This document shows, in pieces, positions 1 through 8,146 of a stretch of 64,000 bases of DNA; positions within the stretch are counted from its first letter, which is position 1; the number at the start of each line of letters is the position of its first letter. The DNA is taken from contig NZ_JALKAS010000001.1 of NCBI RefSeq assembly GCF_023015695.1, forward strand, positions 62,001 through 126,000. Direction: 5' to 3'. Made by a program: the position numbers and the translations under genes. The notes beneath the pieces were generated by a model. It did no database searches. It was not told the origin of the DNA and was given only the letters and a program-made list of their open reading frames with translations. The stretch comes from Jannaschia sp. S6380. GTDB taxonomy: Bacteria > Pseudomonadota > Alphaproteobacteria > Rhodobacterales > Rhodobacteraceae.

Positions 1-764
1 AACAGCGCGATATTCCGCAGGAGCGTCAGGTTGTGGCTTTGCATCTTGCCGAAACCGATGCCGGGGTCGACGACCATCCGCGCGCGGGGGATACCCGCGG
101 CCTCGGCCGTCGCGATCCGATCGGCCAAGGCGTCGTAGACGTCGAACAGGACATGGTCGTAGCGGGGCGCCCGTTGCATGGTGGCAGGGGTTTCTGTGCT
201 GTGCATCAGACAGATATGGGCATCGGTCCGCGCGACGGTCGTCGCCATCTCGGGGTCGAAGCGCATGGCCGAAACATCGTTGACCAGTCTCGCTCCGGCC
301 TGCAGCGCGGCGGTCGCCACATCGGCCTTGCGCGTGTCGATCGAGATGCGGCGGCCGTCCAGGGCTGCGATGACCGGCAGGACGCGTTCGGCCTCGACCT
401 CGACCTCGACTTCCACGGCGCCGGGCCGTGTACTTTCGCCGCCGATATCCAGGATATCGGCCGCGGCCATCGCATCGGCGCGGGCCTTGGCCGCGTCGGG
501 GTCCAGGAACCGGCCGCCATCCGAGAAGCTGTCGGGCGTGACATTGAGGATGCCCATAATCGACGGCCGGTCGCAGGGGACGCCGGCGATCGGCGGGCGG
601 GTTTCGCAGAGGGGGGCCAAGGCGGCATCGGGCACGCTTGCGGCCGGTACGATCTGCGCCTCGGCCCCCCGGTCGAGCATGGCGACATGGTCGAACCGGC
701 ACCATCCGCCCGCCAGGCGCGGCCCGGTGGCATGCCGGGCGGGAAGGGGCAGGACGTAGGTCAA
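1..764 (-). CDS. folP: dihydropteroate synthase, 3' end outside window
   Basis: FolP condenses 4-aminobenzoate with 6-hydroxymethyl-7,8-dihydropterin diphosphate in cytosolic folate synthesis. The reverse-strand reading contains the family signature MGILNVTPDSFSDGG, then DIGGESTRPGA, ISIDTRKADVA, LVNDVSAMRFDP and VVDPGIGFGK, all in the expected order. About 254 codons are present and the rest lies beyond base 1. The start chosen is TTG at 762-764, overlapping the folB stop as TTGA, so the two genes are translationally coupled. It is followed by YVLPLPARH and an AGGWCRFD segment typical of Rhodobacterales FolP N-termini. The recognised family is secure; the start codon is less so. Confidence 0.93.
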   Translation of the reverse strand, partial: MTYVLPLPARHATGPRLAGGWCRFDHVAMLDRGAEAQIVPAASVPDAALAPLCETRPPIAGVPCDRPSIMGILNVTPDSFSDGGRFLDPDAAKARADAMAAADILDIGGESTRPGAVEVEVEVEAERVLPVIAALDGRRISIDTRKADVATAALQAGARLVNDVSAMRFDPEMATTVARTDAHICLMHSTETPATMQRAPRYDHVLFDVYDALADRIATAEAAGIPRARMVVDPGIGFGKMQSHNLTLLRNIAL

Positions 765-1672
765 ATTGCCGGGTCGGACCCGTTAGGCAGGATGCCGTCG
801 GGGCCCGTGACGTCCAGCGCGTGGAATTGCGCGGCGAACCACTGCGCGAGCGTCCGTGGCGAGACGTCCGCAGGGCCATGCGTCGCATCGAGGACCAGCC
901 GGGCCGGGGCCCAGACGGTCAAGCCGCCCCGGCGCATCGACCAGTCGAGTTCGGTGCGGCTGTCGACCACGATGCAGCGGCGGTCGCGCGCCGCGAGCCG
1001 CCAGGCCGCCTGTTCCAGCGTCAGCAGGTCGATACGCCGCTGCGCCATAGGATGCGCGGCGACCGGCGGCGGCGCGAAATCGGGCGTGGCGATCAGCACG
1101 ACGGGCGCTGCCCGCGCGACGAGGTCGTCGAGGCGCGCGGGAAGGCCCGGATCGTCCTGCGCGCCGGGCGGCAGCAGCACGACATGGGGGCGCGGGGCAT
1201 CATCAGAAAGGGCGCCTACGCGGCTCTGGGCGCGAGAGCGGACGATCTCCACCCCGAGCACATGCGGGCCCCGGTCGAGCTTTTCGATCCGGACGAAGAC
1301 CCGCGCGGCCCGGTCGTGCAGCAGGACGCGGGCCGCAATACGTTCGGCAAGCGTTTCCAGCAGATTGAGGCGTTCGGCCTCCAGCTCGATCCCGATGGCG
1401 TCGATCAGCGTGTCGTAGCTGAGGATGCCATCGACGTCGTCGCCGGCCACGGCATCCGGGTCGGGCACGACCTCGGCGACGATGTCGAAGCGAACCCGCT
1501 GGGTGACGCCGCGCTCTTGCTGGAAGGCGCCGATTTCGACGTCGCGCACATGGTCGCGGAGCGAGATGCGGTCGAGCGGTGCGCCGCCTGCCCGTGCGCG
1601 ATCGAGCGGGGCAGCGAAGGCCAGGCGCAGCGCCTCCTGGTCGGGGGCGATCTCGGCGGGCTTGGCGCTCAT
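761..1672 (-). CDS. folB: dihydroneopterin aldolase with C-terminal extension
   Basis: FolB cleaves 7,8-dihydroneopterin to 6-hydroxymethyl-dihydropterin and glycolaldehyde. It sits directly before folP and overlaps it, so the pair forms a folate operon. From the ATG at 1672 the protein is 303 residues, more than twice the usual ~120. The aldolase domain covers about residues 35-145, with IGAFQQERG (Glu53), SYDTL (Tyr86) and RIEKLDRGP (Lys131) at the usual active-site positions. Residues 160-295 form a second part I cannot assign from motifs. The start is supported by GAGG about 9 bases upstream; an ATG at 1732 is possible but less likely. Long FolB proteins of this kind are, as I recall, usual in Rhodobacterales. 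Confidence 0.85.
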   Translation of the reverse strand: MSAKPAEIAPDQEALRLAFAAPLDRARAGGAPLDRISLRDHVRDVEIGAFQQERGVTQRVRFDIVAEVVPDPDAVAGDDVDGILSYDTLIDAIGIELEAERLNLLETLAERIAARVLLHDRAARVFVRIEKLDRGPHVLGVEIVRSRAQSRVGALSDDAPRPHVVLLPPGAQDDPGLPARLDDLVARAAPVVLIATPDFAPPPVAAHPMAQRRIDLLTLEQAAWRLAARDRRCIVVDSRTELDWSMRRGGLTVWAPARLVLDATHGPADVSPRTLAQWFAAQFHALDVTGPDGILPNGSDPAI

Positions 1673-1772
1673 CTCTGGAACCTCGGGGCCGGGCGATTCA
1701 TGCGCCCCCTCCAGACCACGGGCGGGGGGCATTGAAAAGCCCCGGGGGGCGTCCGGGCGCCGGCGCGGGGAA

Positions 1773-2468
1773 TCAGGCGCCGGGGATCTGCTTGTAGAAG
1801 ATATGCCGCCCCAGCGTCGCCGTGCGGGGATAGACCCGTGCCCAGTTCGGGCTGACATAATCGGCATGATAGTGGGTCGCATCGCCCGTCAGCGCACGCG
1901 GCGCCCCGTCGAGGAGATGACGCGCGATCTTGCCCGCCATGTCCCAAGATGCCTGGTCGTTGACGACCTCGTCCTGACCGTCACAGGTATAGCTGAACTG
2001 ACAGGCATGCATGCGCCCGGTCCCCTGGTTGACGACGCGGCACACGGTGTCGGGATAGTTCGAGGCGTCGACGCGGTTCAGGATCACCTCGCCCACGGCA
2101 ACCTGGCCCTTGATCGGCTCGCCGCGTGCTTCGAAGTAGATGGCTTCCGTCAGGCAGCGCCATTGTTCGTTCCCGACGGCCTTGGGCATCCCGGCGAAGG
2201 TGTTCTGGTCGAGGGCGGTGGGCGCATCCTCGTCCTGCGCGGTGGGGGAGGGCGACCGGGTTGCAACCCTTTTGCGTCCCTGGTCCGACAGCGGGCGGGC
2301 CGCACCGGGAAGACTGCGTCCGGTGTCCGAGCCGAGGCTGGCCAGCTGCGTGAAACTACGCAGTTCGACCGCGCCGGGCATCGTCAGGTGCTGCGCCGCG
2401 GCAGAGGTGACGAGACAAAAAACGAAAGCGGCCGCGGTCGAAAAGACCGCGTTCCAAGAAATACGCAT
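1773..2468 (-). CDS. SleB-type cell wall hydrolase
   Basis: This is a predicted exported peptidoglycan hydrolase of 231 residues. It has an N-terminal signal peptide (about residues 1-26, basic start, hydrophobic core, ending SAAAQ). A linker of about 75 residues follows, then a Hydrolase_2/SleB domain from about residue 100. That domain shows EAIYFEARGEPIKGQVAVGEVILNR-type sequence, a conserved CQFSYTCDG segment and a C-terminal THYHADYVSPNWA. The glutamates in YFEARGE are the probable catalytic acids of this lysozyme-like fold. It stands alone between folB and the dikinase gene. The family is clear. The physiological role (wall remodelling or turnover) is inferred. Confidence 0.87.
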   Translation of the reverse strand: MRISWNAVFSTAAAFVFCLVTSAAAQHLTMPGAVELRSFTQLASLGSDTGRSLPGAARPLSDQGRKRVATRSPSPTAQDEDAPTALDQNTFAGMPKAVGNEQWRCLTEAIYFEARGEPIKGQVAVGEVILNRVDASNYPDTVCRVVNQGTGRMHACQFSYTCDGQDEVVNDQASWDMAGKIARHLLDGAPRALTGDATHYHADYVSPNWARVYPRTATLGRHIFYKQIPGA

Positions 2469-2534
2469 TCGGAACCCCCAACATCAACAACATGATCGAC
2501 CTAGACGGCCGACGTTAGGAAAGGGTGAATGGCA

Positions 2535-2554
2535 GACCCCCGATCCTGGGGGTC
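2535..2554 (-). terminator. inverted repeat, possible terminator of the dikinase gene
   Basis: GACCCCC and GGGGGTC form a perfect 7-bp stem around a 6-base loop, lying 104 bases after the stop of the dikinase-like gene on the minus strand. No run of T follows on either strand, so intrinsic termination is uncertain. Apart from this hairpin I see nothing in the 190 bases between 2469 and 2658. Confidence 0.35.
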
Positions 2555-2658
2555 AGGTGCCGCCTCGGGGCGGTCGGTGCAACCTCAGTCGCCCCATGGG
2601 GTTCCGGGGGAGCCGGTAAGTCGCAGCTTTCCGCCGAGGGGTTCGCGGACGGTCGGCA

Positions 2659-5214
2659 TCAATCCGCCACTTCGCCGCGCCCTGCCTCCGTTTGGGCCTG
2701 CGCCAACAACGTGGCCTGCGCGGCGGCGAGCTTGGCAACGGGCACCCGAAACGGCGAGCAACTCACGTAATCGAAACCGGCCAGACGGCAGAAGCTGATC
2801 GATTCGGGGTTACCGCCATGTTCGCCGCACAGCGCAAGCGTCACGTCCGGGCGCGCGGTCCGACCCCGTGAGGCGCCAAGCAGGAGCAACTCGCCCACGC
2901 CGTCCACGTCCAGCGTTCCGAACGGATCCTCGGGATAGACCCCCTCGTTGACATAGGCCGACATGAAACGGCCGGCATCGTCGCGCGACAGACCATAGGT
3001 CATCTGCGTCAGGTCGTTGGTCCCGAAGCTGAGGAAGGCCGCCATCTCGGCGATCTCGCCCGCGCGCAGGGCGGCCCGGGGCGTTTCGACCATGACGCCC
3101 AGGCGGTATTCGAACTCGGTGCCGGTTTCCTGGCGGACGGCGGTGGCGACGGCGTCGATCCGGCGCTTCACCAGCTCCACCTCGCGACGCGCGGTAACCA
3201 GCGGGATCATGATCTCGGGCGTGATCTCATGCCCCGAGGCCAGCGCGGCCACTGCGGCCTCGAAGATTGCGCGGGCCTGCATCTCGTAGATCTCGGGCAG
3301 GGCGATCCCCAGACGGACGCCGCGCATCCCCAGCATGGGATTGTATTCCTGCATCGCCGCGATCCGGGATCGCACCTCCGACAGCGGTCGATCCAGCGCC
3401 TCGGCCAGGGCCTGGATCCCGTGGGATTCCTGCGGCAGGAACTCGTGCAGCGGCGGATCCAGCAGACGGATGCAGACCGGCAGGCCCGACATCAGGCGGA
3501 ACAGCTCGGTGAAGTCGTCGCGCTGCATCGGGAGCAGGCGTTCGAGGGCCGCGGCCCGGTCGGGGGCGCTTTCGGCGAAGATCATCTCGCGCATCACGGT
3601 CAGGCGGCCGCTGTCGAAGAACATGTGCTCCGTCCGGCACAGGCCGATGCCGTCGACGCCGAAGGTCCGCGACAGCGTGGCGTCCGCGACCGTGTCCGCA
3701 TTGGCCCGCACGCCGATGTCGCGAACCGCGTCCGACCAGGCCATCAGGTCGCCGAACGCGCCGTCGAGCGCCGGTTCATGCGTGGGCACGATCCCGGCCA
3801 GCACCTCGCCCGAGGAGCCGTCGATGGTCAACTCGTCGCCCTCGCGCAGGCTGGTGCCGTCGGGCAGGAAGATGCGCCGCTTCTTGAAGCTGATCTTCAG
3901 GCCCACGGCGCCGGTCACACAGGGCAGGCCGAGGCCGCGCGCGATCACCGCCGCATGGCTGGTGGAGCCGCCGCGTTCGGTCAGCACGGCATCGGAGGCA
4001 TGCATCCCGCGAACGTCGTCCGGAGAGGTTTCGCGCCGGACGAGGATGCAGGGCTCGTCCCGGCTGAGGCTGGCCTGTGCCGCCGCGGAGTCGAAGACGA
4101 TCCGGCCGCCTGCCGCGCCTGGCGAGGCGGCGATGCCGCGGGCCAAGACCTTGCGCTTGGCTTGCGGGTCGATCTGCCGGTGCAGCAGATGCGAAAGCGC
4201 GCCGGGCGCCACACGCAACAGCGCCTCCGATCGCGGGATGATCCCGTCGCGCGCCAGGGCCGTGGCCACCGCGACCGAGGCGCGCGTCTCACGCGGGCAT
4301 CGCACCGCGTCGAGGATGGCGAGGCGTCCCTGATCGATGGTGAACTCGATTTGCATTTCCTCGCGCAGGCGGCGGCGGCAACGTGCGCCCGCGTCCAACA
4401 GCTCGGCATAGACCTCGGGCAGCAGGTCCTGCAGCGAGGGTCCGCGCGGATCGCGCGTCAGGTAGAGCGCATGGTCGCGGTCGCGCAGGGCGTCGCGGCC
4501 CATGGCCTGGCCGAGATAGCGACCCGTGACCTGCGGATCGCCGGTGGCCGGGTCGATGAACTGCACCACGCCCGCCCCCGACTGCCCCGGACCCATTCCC
4601 TGCGCCATGCGCTGTACCACGAGGCCCAGCCCGGCATCGGCCGGCGCGCCCTGCGCCTGCCGCAGCAGCCGCGCCGACGTGCCTTCCCACGCGCGGGCCA
4701 TGGATCGCAGGACGGCGGCCAGTTGATCCGTGATGGCCTGCGGGAAGGGTTCGTCCAGCTCGTCCTCGTAGGTTTGAAGGGCGCGGGCAGGCGTCTCGGC
4801 CTCGGCGAAGGGCTCCTCGTCCAGGCGCATCACGTCGATCGCGAAGGAGCGGATGAACCGCAGGTAGATCCGGTCGGCGACCGCCTTGCCGACCGAGCGG
4901 AAAAGCCAGGCATGGGCGTCGTCGTTCATCCCGATGTTCAGGACCGCACCGGGCCCGCCCCAGTCGGAGGCCTGCGAGGAGGAGCGAACGGACAGAAGCT
5001 GCGGCTCTCCGTCGAAAAGGCCGATCAGCGTGGCGAGGTCGGGCATCTGCCCGTCGGCGATCTTGCGCACGGTATCGAAGGGCAGGGCCACGGTCTGCGG
5101 AACCGGCAGTTCCATGCGGATCAGGCGCTGCAGGCATTTCGCGCGGTTGCCATGCCGCGCGACGTCGATGTCGGCGGTCGGGGTTATCTCGACGAAGCCG
5201 GGAGTGTCGAGCAT
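2659..5214 (-). CDS. divergent pyruvate phosphate dikinase-like PEP-utilising protein
   Basis: From ATG 5214 the protein is 851 residues, close to the ~880 of PPDK, which interconverts pyruvate + ATP + Pi with PEP + AMP + PPi. The phosphohistidine swivelling domain is intact: RGGSTSHAAVIARGL with His420 in the phosphoryl-carrier position. The C-terminal PEP/pyruvate barrel has LLDPPLHEFLP, EYNPMLGMRGVRLGI and CGEHGGNPESISFC, with Cys796 at the catalytic cysteine. The N-terminal ATP-grasp part is divergent: the glycine-rich loop of PPDK is replaced by HGNRAKCLQRL, though SVRSSSQASDWGGPGAVLNIG and SGAGVVQFIDPATGD are recognisable. AAGGG seven bases upstream supports this start; ATGs at 5238 and 5262 lack a ribosome site. 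Whether it is a true dikinase is open. Confidence 0.8.
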   Translation of the reverse strand: MLDTPGFVEITPTADIDVARHGNRAKCLQRLIRMELPVPQTVALPFDTVRKIADGQMPDLATLIGLFDGEPQLLSVRSSSQASDWGGPGAVLNIGMNDDAHAWLFRSVGKAVADRIYLRFIRSFAIDVMRLDEEPFAEAETPARALQTYEDELDEPFPQAITDQLAAVLRSMARAWEGTSARLLRQAQGAPADAGLGLVVQRMAQGMGPGQSGAGVVQFIDPATGDPQVTGRYLGQAMGRDALRDRDHALYLTRDPRGPSLQDLLPEVYAELLDAGARCRRRLREEMQIEFTIDQGRLAILDAVRCPRETRASVAVATALARDGIIPRSEALLRVAPGALSHLLHRQIDPQAKRKVLARGIAASPGAAGGRIVFDSAAAQASLSRDEPCILVRRETSPDDVRGMHASDAVLTERGGSTSHAAVIARGLGLPCVTGAVGLKISFKKRRIFLPDGTSLREGDELTIDGSSGEVLAGIVPTHEPALDGAFGDLMAWSDAVRDIGVRANADTVADATLSRTFGVDGIGLCRTEHMFFDSGRLTVMREMIFAESAPDRAAALERLLPMQRDDFTELFRLMSGLPVCIRLLDPPLHEFLPQESHGIQALAEALDRPLSEVRSRIAAMQEYNPMLGMRGVRLGIALPEIYEMQARAIFEAAVAALASGHEITPEIMIPLVTARREVELVKRRIDAVATAVRQETGTEFEYRLGVMVETPRAALRAGEIAEMAAFLSFGTNDLTQMTYGLSRDDAGRFMSAYVNEGVYPEDPFGTLDVDGVGELLLLGASRGRTARPDVTLALCGEHGGNPESISFCRLAGFDYVSCSPFRVPVAKLAAAQATLLAQAQTEAGRGEVAD

Positions 5215-5232
5215 GATGCGGCCCTTCGTATT

Positions 5233-5270
5233 TTGCATGTGCAGCATCGCACGTTGTTGCAATGCAGCAT
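5233..5270. promoter_or_regulatory. paired direct repeat at the dikinase 5' end, candidate operator
   Basis: On the plus strand TTGCATGTGCAGCAT (5233-5247) and TTGCAATGCAGCAT (5257-5270) are near-identical, spaced about two helical turns apart. They sit just upstream of the dikinase-like ATG at 5214. The arrangement resembles tandem binding sites for a regulator. I do not know which regulator; TTGCAA-type words are reported for some carbon regulators, but that link is inference. Confidence 0.4.
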
Positions 5271-5279
5271 AGCCCCTTC

Positions 5280-5285
5280 CGTCAA
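5280..5285 (-). promoter_or_regulatory. possible -35 box (TTGACG) of the dikinase gene
   Basis: TTGACG read on the minus strand lies just upstream of the paired TTGCA repeats. No convincing -10 hexamer is seen at 16-18 bases; the expected position falls inside the repeat at 5257-5270. That would suit a repressor or a promoter needing an activator. Confidence 0.3.
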
Positions 5286-5399
5286 CTAGATACTAGGGCC
5301 TCGATCGCCTCCGGTCAGCGGGTTGCGGCGAGGGAACGACGGGCTGTTGCCCGACTGCAAGCGACGGGGGCGCGCATAGGTCGCGTGCCGAGGAGAGCC

Positions 5400-7544
5400 C
5401 TATGTGCCGATGCGGTTGAGGTCGCCCAGCTTTTCGCAGGTCCGCACGATTTCCGACAGCATGTTGAGCCGGTTGCGTCGTACGATGGCATTGTCGGCGT
5501 TGACCTGCACGGCTTCGAAAAAGGCGTCGATAGGGCCGCGCAGGGCGGCGAGTGAGGTAGCGGCCTTGGAATAGTCCTCGGCCGCGAGCGATGCGTCGAT
5601 CTCTGGCCGCGCGGCTTCGATGGCATCGAACAGCGTGCGCTCCTCGTCGGTCTCGGCCAGCTTGCGTTCGGCGCCGTAGCTGTATTCGACGCCGTCGGCG
5701 GCTTCGGCCTGGGTCAGTATGTTCCGGGCGCGTTTGTACCCCTGCATCAGGTTCTCGCCATTCCCGGTGGCGAGGAGCCCGTTCAGCGCCCGCGCTCGGG
5801 CGGTCAGGTCGGCCAGATCGTCCGTCCGCTCGCCGGTGAGACAAGCGTCGATCACGTCGTGGCGGATGCCTTCGTCGCGGAGGTGCTGCTTCAGGCGGTC
5901 GTGGAGGAAGGAGAGGAGGTCGGATGTTATCAATCTAGCCTGCTCCTCGCCGCGCTTCAGGTCGCGTACTGTCGTTTCGTCGAGTTGCGGGTGAACATCC
6001 TTCGCCGGTTGATCCATAATGTGATCCTGCATCCGCGCGGCAAGGCGGATTTTAAGGCCGCGGCCCAGCACCAACCGCACCACCCCCAACGCCGCCCGTC
6101 GCAGCGCATAGGGATCCTTCGACCCCGTCGGCTTCTCGTCGATCGCCCAGAACCCGGCCAGCGTGTCCAGCTTGTCGGCAAGCGCCACGGCCACCGATAC
6201 CGGTGCCGTCGGGACGTCGTCCGACGGGCCGAGCGGGGAATAGTGCTCCTCCGCTGCCGCCGCGACCTCGGGAGGTTCCCCGGCGGCCTCGGCGTAGTAG
6301 CGGCCCATCAGGCCCTGAAGCTCGGGAAACTCGTAGACCATTTCCGAGGACAGATCGGCCTTGGCCAGGCGCGCGGCCCGCTCCGCCAGGTCCGGGTCGG
6401 CACCGACGGCGGGCGCGATCTCGCGGGCCAGTGCGGCGATGCGGTCGATGCGGTCGCGCTGGGAGCCCAGCCTGGCGTGGAACGTGACGTTCTCCAGCGC
6501 ATCGAGCCATGGCGTGGCCCAGTTATCGCCGCCGGCCCGCGCCACGCGCAAATCGTTCTTCCAGAAGAACTTGGCATCGGCCAGCCGGGCCGACAGGACC
6601 CGGCCGTTGCCCGCGAGGATCGTGGCGCCGTCGTCCGCCGTCTCGCGGTTGGCAACGGTGACGAAGCGGACGACCTGGCCATTGCCGTCCCGGACCGAGA
6701 AGAACTTCTGATGCTCCTTCATCGACGTGCGCAACACCTCGGGCGGCAGGTCCAGGAAACTCCCGTCGATCTCGCCCATTAGGACGACGGGCCATTCGAC
6801 CAGTCCCGCAACCTCCTCCAGCAGGCCGCGATCCTCGACCACCTCCAGCCCGGCGGCGAAGGCGCGGTTGGTGGCGTCCTGCCAGATCGCGTCGGCGCGT
6901 TCCTCGGAGGAGAGCACGACGAAGGCGCGCTTCAGCTTGGCCTCGTAGTCGTCGAAACCGGTGACCCGGATCGGATCGGGGGCCATGAAACGGTGGCCCT
7001 CGGTCACGTCGCCCGCTTCGATGCCGTCCACCGTCAGCGGAACAACCTCGGCCCCGTCCTCGCGGCTGAGGATGCACAGTATGCGGCGCAGCGGCCGCAC
7101 CCAGCGCAGCGTCCCCGTGCCCCAGCGCATGGATTTGGGCCAGGGGAAGTTGCGGATCGTCTCCTCCAGCACCTCGGCCACGATGGCGGCGGCGGGCCGT
7201 CCCGGACGCGTGATGCGGGCCATGTAGACCTGGCCCTTCTTGTCGTCGACCGCGTCCAGATCGTCGCGGCTCAGGCCGGTGGAGCGCAGGAACCCCTCGA
7301 TCGCCTTGGCGGGGGCGTCGACGCGCGGGCCGCGGCGCTCCTCGGTCGTGGCGGGGCTTTCGTCGGTCAGACCCGCGACATGCAGCGCCAGCCGCCGGGG
7401 CGTGCAATGCGCGACCGCGCCGGCATAGGTCAGCCCGGCCTCGACCAGACCGTCCGTCAAGCGCTTCTTCAAATCGGCGGCGGCGCGCCGCTGCATCCGG
7501 GCGGGGATTTCCTCGGACATCAGTTCGATAAGCAGATCTGCCAT
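5400..7544 (-). CDS. glyS: glycyl-tRNA synthetase beta subunit
   Basis: GlyS is the tRNA-recognising subunit of the alpha2beta2 glycyl-tRNA synthetase that charges tRNA-Gly in the cytosol. It has 714 residues, normal for the family (~690-720). It begins MADLLIELMSEEIPARMQ, the standard GlyS start, and contains CTPRRLALHV, the KEHQKFFSVRD segment, an HD-like module (SEMVYEFPELQGLMGRYYA) and a C-terminal anticodon-binding helical domain. The start ATG overlaps the stop of the preceding gene by one base (TGATG), so it is translationally coupled. It lies downstream of glyQ with one gene in between. Confidence 0.97.
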   Translation of the reverse strand: MADLLIELMSEEIPARMQRRAAADLKKRLTDGLVEAGLTYAGAVAHCTPRRLALHVAGLTDESPATTEERRGPRVDAPAKAIEGFLRSTGLSRDDLDAVDDKKGQVYMARITRPGRPAAAIVAEVLEETIRNFPWPKSMRWGTGTLRWVRPLRRILCILSREDGAEVVPLTVDGIEAGDVTEGHRFMAPDPIRVTGFDDYEAKLKRAFVVLSSEERADAIWQDATNRAFAAGLEVVEDRGLLEEVAGLVEWPVVLMGEIDGSFLDLPPEVLRTSMKEHQKFFSVRDGNGQVVRFVTVANRETADDGATILAGNGRVLSARLADAKFFWKNDLRVARAGGDNWATPWLDALENVTFHARLGSQRDRIDRIAALAREIAPAVGADPDLAERAARLAKADLSSEMVYEFPELQGLMGRYYAEAAGEPPEVAAAAEEHYSPLGPSDDVPTAPVSVAVALADKLDTLAGFWAIDEKPTGSKDPYALRRAALGVVRLVLGRGLKIRLAARMQDHIMDQPAKDVHPQLDETTVRDLKRGEEQARLITSDLLSFLHDRLKQHLRDEGIRHDVIDACLTGERTDDLADLTARARALNGLLATGNGENLMQGYKRARNILTQAEAADGVEYSYGAERKLAETDEERTLFDAIEAARPEIDASLAAEDYSKAATSLAALRGPIDAFFEAVQVNADNAIVRRNRLNMLSEIVRTCEKLGDLNRIGT

Positions 7545-8086
7545 CAGAGGCTTCCTTCGCTCAGCGGCTCATAGGTTTCGCGGTCGGGGCAGGCCTCGCC
7601 GACGGGCGTGCCGTCATAGGCCTTGCGCCCGCAATCGTTCAGTTCGTGCCAGGCCCATCCGCGCCCGTCACCCGTCAGCGCGACGATCCGGTCCACGCCG
7701 TAGGCCGCGTTCGGATAGGCGGTGTAGGCGGTGGCCCGGCCGTCGGCCAGTAATGCGCCGATCTGTTCCGCGTCGAAACAGTCGAACCAGCCGGGCGCGA
7801 TGGTCGGGGCCGCTGCGGGGCGCGGTTCGACCGGGATATCGGCCCCCAGCGCGGCCAGGTCCAGATCGTGCCGGAAGCAGGCGCGGAACCCCAGCGGCGA
7901 GGAGGCGGAGGCGATGGCGGCGACCCCTTGGGCGGGCAGGGCGGTCAGTCCGCCATCGGGCGCGGCCAGGACGAGGGTGACCGGCCCCTCGACCGGGGCA
8001 TAGTAGCCGTGCGTCTGGGCGTACCAGATGCCGCCGCCGAAAAGCAGCGCCGACAGAAGAACGGCGATGACCGCGAATTTCCCCAA
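7544..8086 (-). CDS. DUF6446-like single-pass membrane or secreted protein
   Basis: This 180-residue protein is encoded between the two glycyl-tRNA synthetase subunits. Residues 4-22 form a hydrophobic N-terminal anchor or uncleaved signal (KFAVIAVLLSALLFGGGIWYA). The rest is predicted periplasmic, with four cysteines (FRACF, WFDCFD, LNDCGR, EACPD) that could pair. It matches, as I recall, the DUF6446 family found at this position in Rhodobacterales; the function is unknown. The start is TTG at 8086, with GAGGG about 12 bases upstream and no nearby in-frame ATG. Its stop overlaps glyS by one base. The operon position suggests co-expression with GlyRS, but no role in translation is implied by the sequence. 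Confidence 0.72.
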   Translation of the reverse strand: MGKFAVIAVLLSALLFGGGIWYAQTHGYYAPVEGPVTLVLAAPDGGLTALPAQGVAAIASASSPLGFRACFRHDLDLAALGADIPVEPRPAAAPTIAPGWFDCFDAEQIGALLADGRATAYTAYPNAAYGVDRIVALTGDGRGWAWHELNDCGRKAYDGTPVGEACPDRETYEPLSEGSL

Positions 8087-8146
8087 TGTCCAAGACCCTC
8101 ATTCTGCCGATGGCGCCGGGCCGTGCCCGCGCGCGTCGGCGCCCCC

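Noticed and set aside
3229..5289. 686-codon open frame on the plus strand opposite the dikinase-like gene
   Set aside because: Shadow frame typical of high-GC DNA: no recognisable motifs, composition rich in Arg, Gln, Gly and His, fully covered by a gene with clear family motifs.
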